Assembly (NCBI RefSeq): GCF_900104705.1 | Contig: NZ_LT629734.1 | Coordinates: 2,046,001-2,110,000 of the forward strand | Reading direction: 5' to 3' | Source of the DNA: Agrococcus carbonis | GTDB taxonomy: Bacteria > Actinomycetota > Actinomycetes > Actinomycetales > Microbacteriaceae | Length of the DNA stretch: 64,000 bases | Position numbers and translations under genes: made by a program | The notes under the pieces: generated by a model | The model's database searches: none | The model's input: the letters and a program-made list of their open reading frames with translations, nothing else | Told to the model about the DNA's origin: nothing | Shown: in pieces, positions 61,089 to 64,000 of the stretch | How positions within the stretch are numbered: the first letter of the stretch is position 1 | Layout: every line of letters begins with the position of its first letter

Positions 61089-61883
61089 ATGCGTCGCTTC
61101 GCACCGCTCGCCGTCGTCGCGCTCGTCGCGCTGGCGCTCGCCGGGTGCGCGCCCTCCCCGCCCGTGCAGCAGGCGTCGCAGGCACCCGGGCAGTCGGATG
61201 CCCCCGGCCAGTCGGATGCGTCGGCCCAGCCGGATGCGTCGGCGCAGCCGGGCGGCCCGGTCTGGCCGCAGAACATGGCCAGCCACGGCGCGATCCTCGT
61301 CGCGGGCGGCGTGCTGCCGACCCCGGCCGCGGCGCCGGAGCGCGCCGACGTCGCGGTCGACCTGCCGCACGCGATCCTCTACATCGACTTCCTCTGCCCC
61401 TACTGCGGCATGTTCGAGGAGGCGTACGGCGACGAGCTGCAGGACGCGGTCGACTCGGGCGACATCGCGCTCGAGATCCGGCCGCTCACCTTCCTCGACC
61501 GCGCATCCCCCGACCGGTACTCGACCCGCGCCGCGGGCGCGTTCTCGGCGGTCGTCGACGAGTTCCCCGAGCGCGCGCTCGCGTTCTACCGCGCGCTGTT
61601 CGCGGCGCAGCCCGAGGAGGGGCAACCCGGCCTCACCGATGAGCAGCTCATCGAGATCGCCGCGATCACGGGCGCCTCGTCGCCGCAGCTCGAGCAGCGC
61701 ATCCGCGACGGCGCGCTCGCCGACTTCACGGCGGCGGCCACGCAGTCGGGCTTCCTCGAGCCGGTCACGGGCGACGTCCCGCCGCCGCGGGAGACCCCTG
61801 CGTTCTACCTCGACGGCGAGCGCTACGCCGGGCCGATCGACCGGCCCGGCGCCGTGGCCGACTTCATCGCGGGGCAGCGCTGA
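61089..61883 (+). CDS. DsbA-like thioredoxin-fold lipoprotein
   Basis: 264 residues. Lipobox LAGC after MRRFAPLAVVALVALA, a low-complexity linker repeating QSDA/QPDASA, then a DsbA-type thioredoxin domain with redox motif CPYC in YIDFLCPYCGMFEEAYG. Expected to be anchored outside the membrane and to form or shuffle disulfides. Related to the gene at 63225: both share LDRAS, YSTRAA and AAQP blocks, so they are paralogues separated by the ugpC-type gene. Confidence 0.88.
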   Translation: MRRFAPLAVVALVALALAGCAPSPPVQQASQAPGQSDAPGQSDASAQPDASAQPGGPVWPQNMASHGAILVAGGVLPTPAAAPERADVAVDLPHAILYIDFLCPYCGMFEEAYGDELQDAVDSGDIALEIRPLTFLDRASPDRYSTRAAGAFSAVVDEFPERALAFYRALFAAQPEEGQPGLTDEQLIEIAAITGASSPQLEQRIRDGALADFTAAATQSGFLEPVTGDVPPPRETPAFYLDGERYAGPIDRPGAVADFIAGQR

Positions 61884-61904
61884 CGCATCCGCGCATCACG
61901 CTCG

Positions 61905-61930
61905 AGGGCCCCGACCGAGGTCGGGGCCCT
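61905..61930. terminator. First of two identical terminator hairpins
   Basis: AGGGCCCCGACC, GA, then the complement: a perfect 12-bp stem followed by TTC. Confidence 0.85.
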
Positions 61931-61939
61931 TCACGCGGC

Positions 61940-61965
61940 AGGGCCCCGACCGAGGTCGGGGCCCT
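61940..61965. terminator. Second identical terminator hairpin
   Basis: Exact 26-base copy of 61905-61930, 35 bases downstream. Together they separate the convergent lipoprotein and ATPase genes. Confidence 0.85.
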
Positions 61966-61979
61966 GTGTGCGCGCGGCG

Positions 61980-63053
61980 TCAGACGCGGCGGCCGGACTC
62001 CTTGTCGAACACGTGGAGGTGCGTGGGGTCGGGGGTGATGTAGACGGTGTCGCCGGCGGTCGCGTGGTTGCGGCCGTCGACGCGCGCGACGATGTCGACG
62101 CGCTTGCCCTCGACGTCGGCGTGGCCGTAGAGGTAGCCGTCGGCGCCGAGCTCCTCGACGAGGTCGACCTCGACGGGCAGGCCGTCGCCCTGCTCGGCGA
62201 CCGAGACGTCCTCGGGGCGCACGCCCACGATGAGGCCGTCCTTGACCGCGGCGAGCTGCTCGCGCGAGATCGGCACGAGGTGGTCGCCGAAGTGCACGCC
62301 CTGGTCGCTCACCTTGAGCTCCATGAGGTTCATCGCAGGGCTTCCGATGAATCCGGCGACGAAGACGTTCGCGGGGGAGCCGTAGAGCTCGCGCGGCGTG
62401 CCCACCTGCTGCAGCACGCCATCCTTCAGCACGGCGATCCGGTCGCCCATGGTGAGCGCCTCGGTCTGGTCGTGCGTGACGTAGACGGTCGTGACGCCGA
62501 GGCGGCGCTGCAGGGAGGCGATCTGCGTGCGCGTCTGCACGCGCAGCTTGGCGTCGAGGTTCGACAGCGGCTCGTCCATGAGGAACACCTGCGGCTGGCG
62601 CACGATCGCACGGCCCATCGCGACGCGCTGGCGCTGACCGCCCGAGAGCGCCTTGGGCTTGCGCGCGAGGTAGGGCTCGAGGTCGAGCAGCTTCGCTGCC
62701 TCCTCGACGCGCTTGGCCCGCTCCTCCTTGGCGACGCCTGCGATCTTGAGCGCGAAGCCCATGTTCTCGGCGACCGTCATGTGCGGGTAGAGCGCGTAGT
62801 TCTGGAACACCATCGCGATGTCGCGGTCCTTCGGCGGCATGTCGGTGACGTCGCGGTCGCCGATGAGGATGCTGCCGTCGTTGACCTCCTCGAGGCCCGC
62901 GAGCATGCGCAGGGTGGTCGACTTGCCGCAGCCCGAGGGGCCGACGAGCACCAGGAACTCGCCGTCGGCGATCTCGAGGTCGATCTGGTCGACCGCGGGG
63001 CGGGTGCTCCCGGGGTAGACGCGGGAGGCCTTGTCGAACGTGACAGACGCCAT
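61980..63053 (-). CDS. ugpC: Sugar ABC transporter ATPase (MsmK/UgpC/MalK type)
   Basis: 357 residues. Walker [10 protein letters not shown] (about 39-47), Q-loop VFQNYALYPHMTVAEN, signature LSGGQRQR, Walker B VFLMDEPLSNLD, switch His in YVTHDQTEA; the C-terminal TOBE/MalK regulatory domain ends HLHVFDKESGRRV. No permease or binding protein adjoins it, and the importer at 29402-32805 lacks an ATPase, so this is probably a shared ATPase serving several CUT1 importers. AAGGAAAGAG precedes the ATG. Confidence 0.93.
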   Translation of the reverse strand: MASVTFDKASRVYPGSTRPAVDQIDLEIADGEFLVLVGPSGCGKSTTLRMLAGLEEVNDGSILIGDRDVTDMPPKDRDIAMVFQNYALYPHMTVAENMGFALKIAGVAKEERAKRVEEAAKLLDLEPYLARKPKALSGGQRQRVAMGRAIVRQPQVFLMDEPLSNLDAKLRVQTRTQIASLQRRLGVTTVYVTHDQTEALTMGDRIAVLKDGVLQQVGTPRELYGSPANVFVAGFIGSPAMNLMELKVSDQGVHFGDHLVPISREQLAAVKDGLIVGVRPEDVSVAEQGDGLPVEVDLVEELGADGYLYGHADVEGKRVDIVARVDGRNHATAGDTVYITPDPTHLHVFDKESGRRV

Positions 63054-63152
63054 TGTCTCTTTCCTTCCACCGGCAGGCACGTGCCGGACGATCCGTTGTG
63101 TCAGGACGGGCGGCTGCGCCCGCAGCCACATCATCGCACGTCCGCCGGGCGG

Positions 63153-63158
63153 TACCCT
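63153..63158 (+). promoter_or_regulatory. -10 box upstream of the second DsbA-like gene
   Basis: TACCCT; predicted start of RNA at or near the ATG of a 17-codon open frame (63164). Confidence 0.5.
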
Positions 63159-63163
63159 TGCAG

Positions 63164-63217
63164 ATGGCGTGTGACCCGATCGCGCCGCATGCCGGAGACC
63201 CGGCCGACCCCAGGTGA
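63164..63217 (+). CDS. Possible 17-residue leader peptide
   Basis: ATG 5 bases behind the -10, sequence MACDPIAPHAGDPADPR, with the stop inside the AGGTGAAGG ribosome-binding site of the next gene. This layout would couple leader translation to the DsbA-like gene. Could be chance. Confidence 0.3.
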   Translation: MACDPIAPHAGDPADPR

Positions 63218-63224
63218 AGGACGC

Positions 63225-64000
63225 ATGAGCGACAAGCTGACGAAGAACGAGCGGCGTGCGCAGGCGCGCGAGCAGGCCCGCAAGATGCAGGAGGAGCGCC
63301 GCCGCAAGGAGCGCCTCAAGAAGGGCCTGACCGTCGGCGGCATCATCGTCGCCGCCGTCGCCGTGGTCGCGATCGTCGCGCTCGTCATCGTCAACAGCAT
63401 TCGCCCCGCGGGCCCCGGCCCCGAGAACATGGCGTCGAACGGCATCGTCATCGGCCAGGACTTCGTCGCAGAGCGCACCGCCGCGACGCCCGCCGACGGC
63501 GAGCCGACGCCCACCGAGCAGCGCGACGACGTCATCCAGATCGAGGTCTACCTCGACTACATGTGCCCCGCGTGCAAGGCGTTCGAGGACGCCAACGGCC
63601 CCGTGCTCGAGCAGCTCGTCACCAGCGGCGCCGCGACGGTCGAGATCCACCCCATCTCGATCCTCGACCGAGCCTCGCTCGGCACGAAGTACTCGACCCG
63701 CGCCGCCTCGGCCGCCGCGTGCGTCGCGGAGTACGCGCCCGACAGCTTCTGGGACTTCAACACCGCGATGTACGCCGCCCAGCCCGCCGAGAACACCGCG
63801 GGCCTCTCGAACGAGGAGATCGTGGGCGTCGTCGAGAGCGTCGGCATCGACACCTCGGGCGGCCTCGCCGACTGCATCACCGAGGGCCGCTTCATGGGCT
63901 GGGCCGAGGACGCCACCGTGCTCGCCGGCACCGAGCCGCTCCCCGGCACCGACGGCGTGATGGCCAACCGCACGCCCACGGTCATCGTCAACGGCCAGCT
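63225..64000 (+). CDS. Membrane-anchored DsbA-like thioredoxin protein (3' partial)
   Basis: At least 258 residues; runs off the window. A highly charged coiled-coil-like N-terminus (NERRAQAREQARKMQEERRRKERLKKG), one transmembrane helix (about 34-55), then an extracytoplasmic DsbA-type domain with CPAC in YLDYMCPACKAFED and two further Cys. Start ATG 63225 with AGGTGAAGG upstream. Paralogue of the lipoprotein at 61089. Likely role: oxidative folding of secreted proteins. Confidence 0.88.
   Translation, partial: MSDKLTKNERRAQAREQARKMQEERRRKERLKKGLTVGGIIVAAVAVVAIVALVIVNSIRPAGPGPENMASNGIVIGQDFVAERTAATPADGEPTPTEQRDDVIQIEVYLDYMCPACKAFEDANGPVLEQLVTSGAATVEIHPISILDRASLGTKYSTRAASAAACVAEYAPDSFWDFNTAMYAAQPAENTAGLSNEEIVGVVESVGIDTSGGLADCITEGRFMGWAEDATVLAGTEPLPGTDGVMANRTPTVIVNGQ

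Overview
The window is a single stretch of very GC-rich chromosome from an actinobacterium, most likely a member of Microbacteriaceae (Agrococcus/Microbacterium-like; genus is inferred, not proven). Evidence: GC content well above 70% by eye, a mycothiol synthase gene, the actinobacterial glnR-mshD-ppk-pst order, the phoU/senX3-regX3-carD-ispDF-cysS-rlmB order, a split imuB-dnaE2 SOS cassette, an LPXTG wall anchor, and many genes whose start codon lies 6-7 bases behind a TANNNT -10 box (leaderless mRNAs). No rRNA, CRISPR array, IS element or prophage was found.

Layout. 1-3740: 3' part of a giant repeat-rich LPXTG surface protein. 3843-8905: LexA-boxed imuB-dnaE2 mutasome. 8937-11040: convergent nagB and nagA. 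11153-13743: secreted nuclease with a PHO box. 13932-17004: purU, an MFS exporter and a LysR regulator, the last divergent from putA (17133-20729). 20730-22853: low-GC insert behind putA, with a decayed copy of the putA 3' end, an inverted repeat, and an ATPase plus TOPRIM-like (DUF4276) gene pair that looks like a defence or DNA-repair module. 22890-26773: DinB-like protein, SDR, then a ZTP riboswitch in front of glyA-folD. 26878-29299: small secreted protein, LuxR regulator, SRPBCC protein, gamma-carbonic-anhydrase-like protein. 29402-32805: sugar ABC permeases convergent with their binding lipoprotein. 32924-37375: macro-like small protein, tRNA-Leu(UAA), NmrA-like SDR, aldose epimerase, PepSY lipoprotein, tRNA-Lys and hypotheticals.

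37574-46797: phosphate/nitrogen block. pstSCAB sits behind a PHO box; on the other strand run glnR-mshD-ppk-nudix. 46896-51358: membrane proteins, a nitrobindin-like protein, YgfZ, a methyltransferase, a VOC protein and phosphoglycerate mutase. 51420-54113: phoU divergent from senX3-regX3. 54195-59643: lipoprotein, carD, fused ispDF, DUF4287, cysS, rlmB. 59723-64000: DUF4032 protein, two DsbA-like paralogues either side of a MsmK/UgpC-type ATPase that probably powers the 29-32 kb transporter, which lacks its own ATPase.

How it fits together. Phosphate starvation links much of the window: SenX3-RegX3 would act on PHO boxes upstream of pstS and of the nuclease gene; the two promoters have the same geometry (11-base direct repeats, then 27 bases to the -10). 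PhoU, Ppk and the nuclease complete a scavenging and storage circuit. The ZTP riboswitch ties glyA-folD to 10-formyl-THF status, and purU acts on the same pool. Window-wide oddities are a strongly over-represented CGCATCCG/CGGATGCG word that overrides normal codon choice, and pervasive leaderless promoters.
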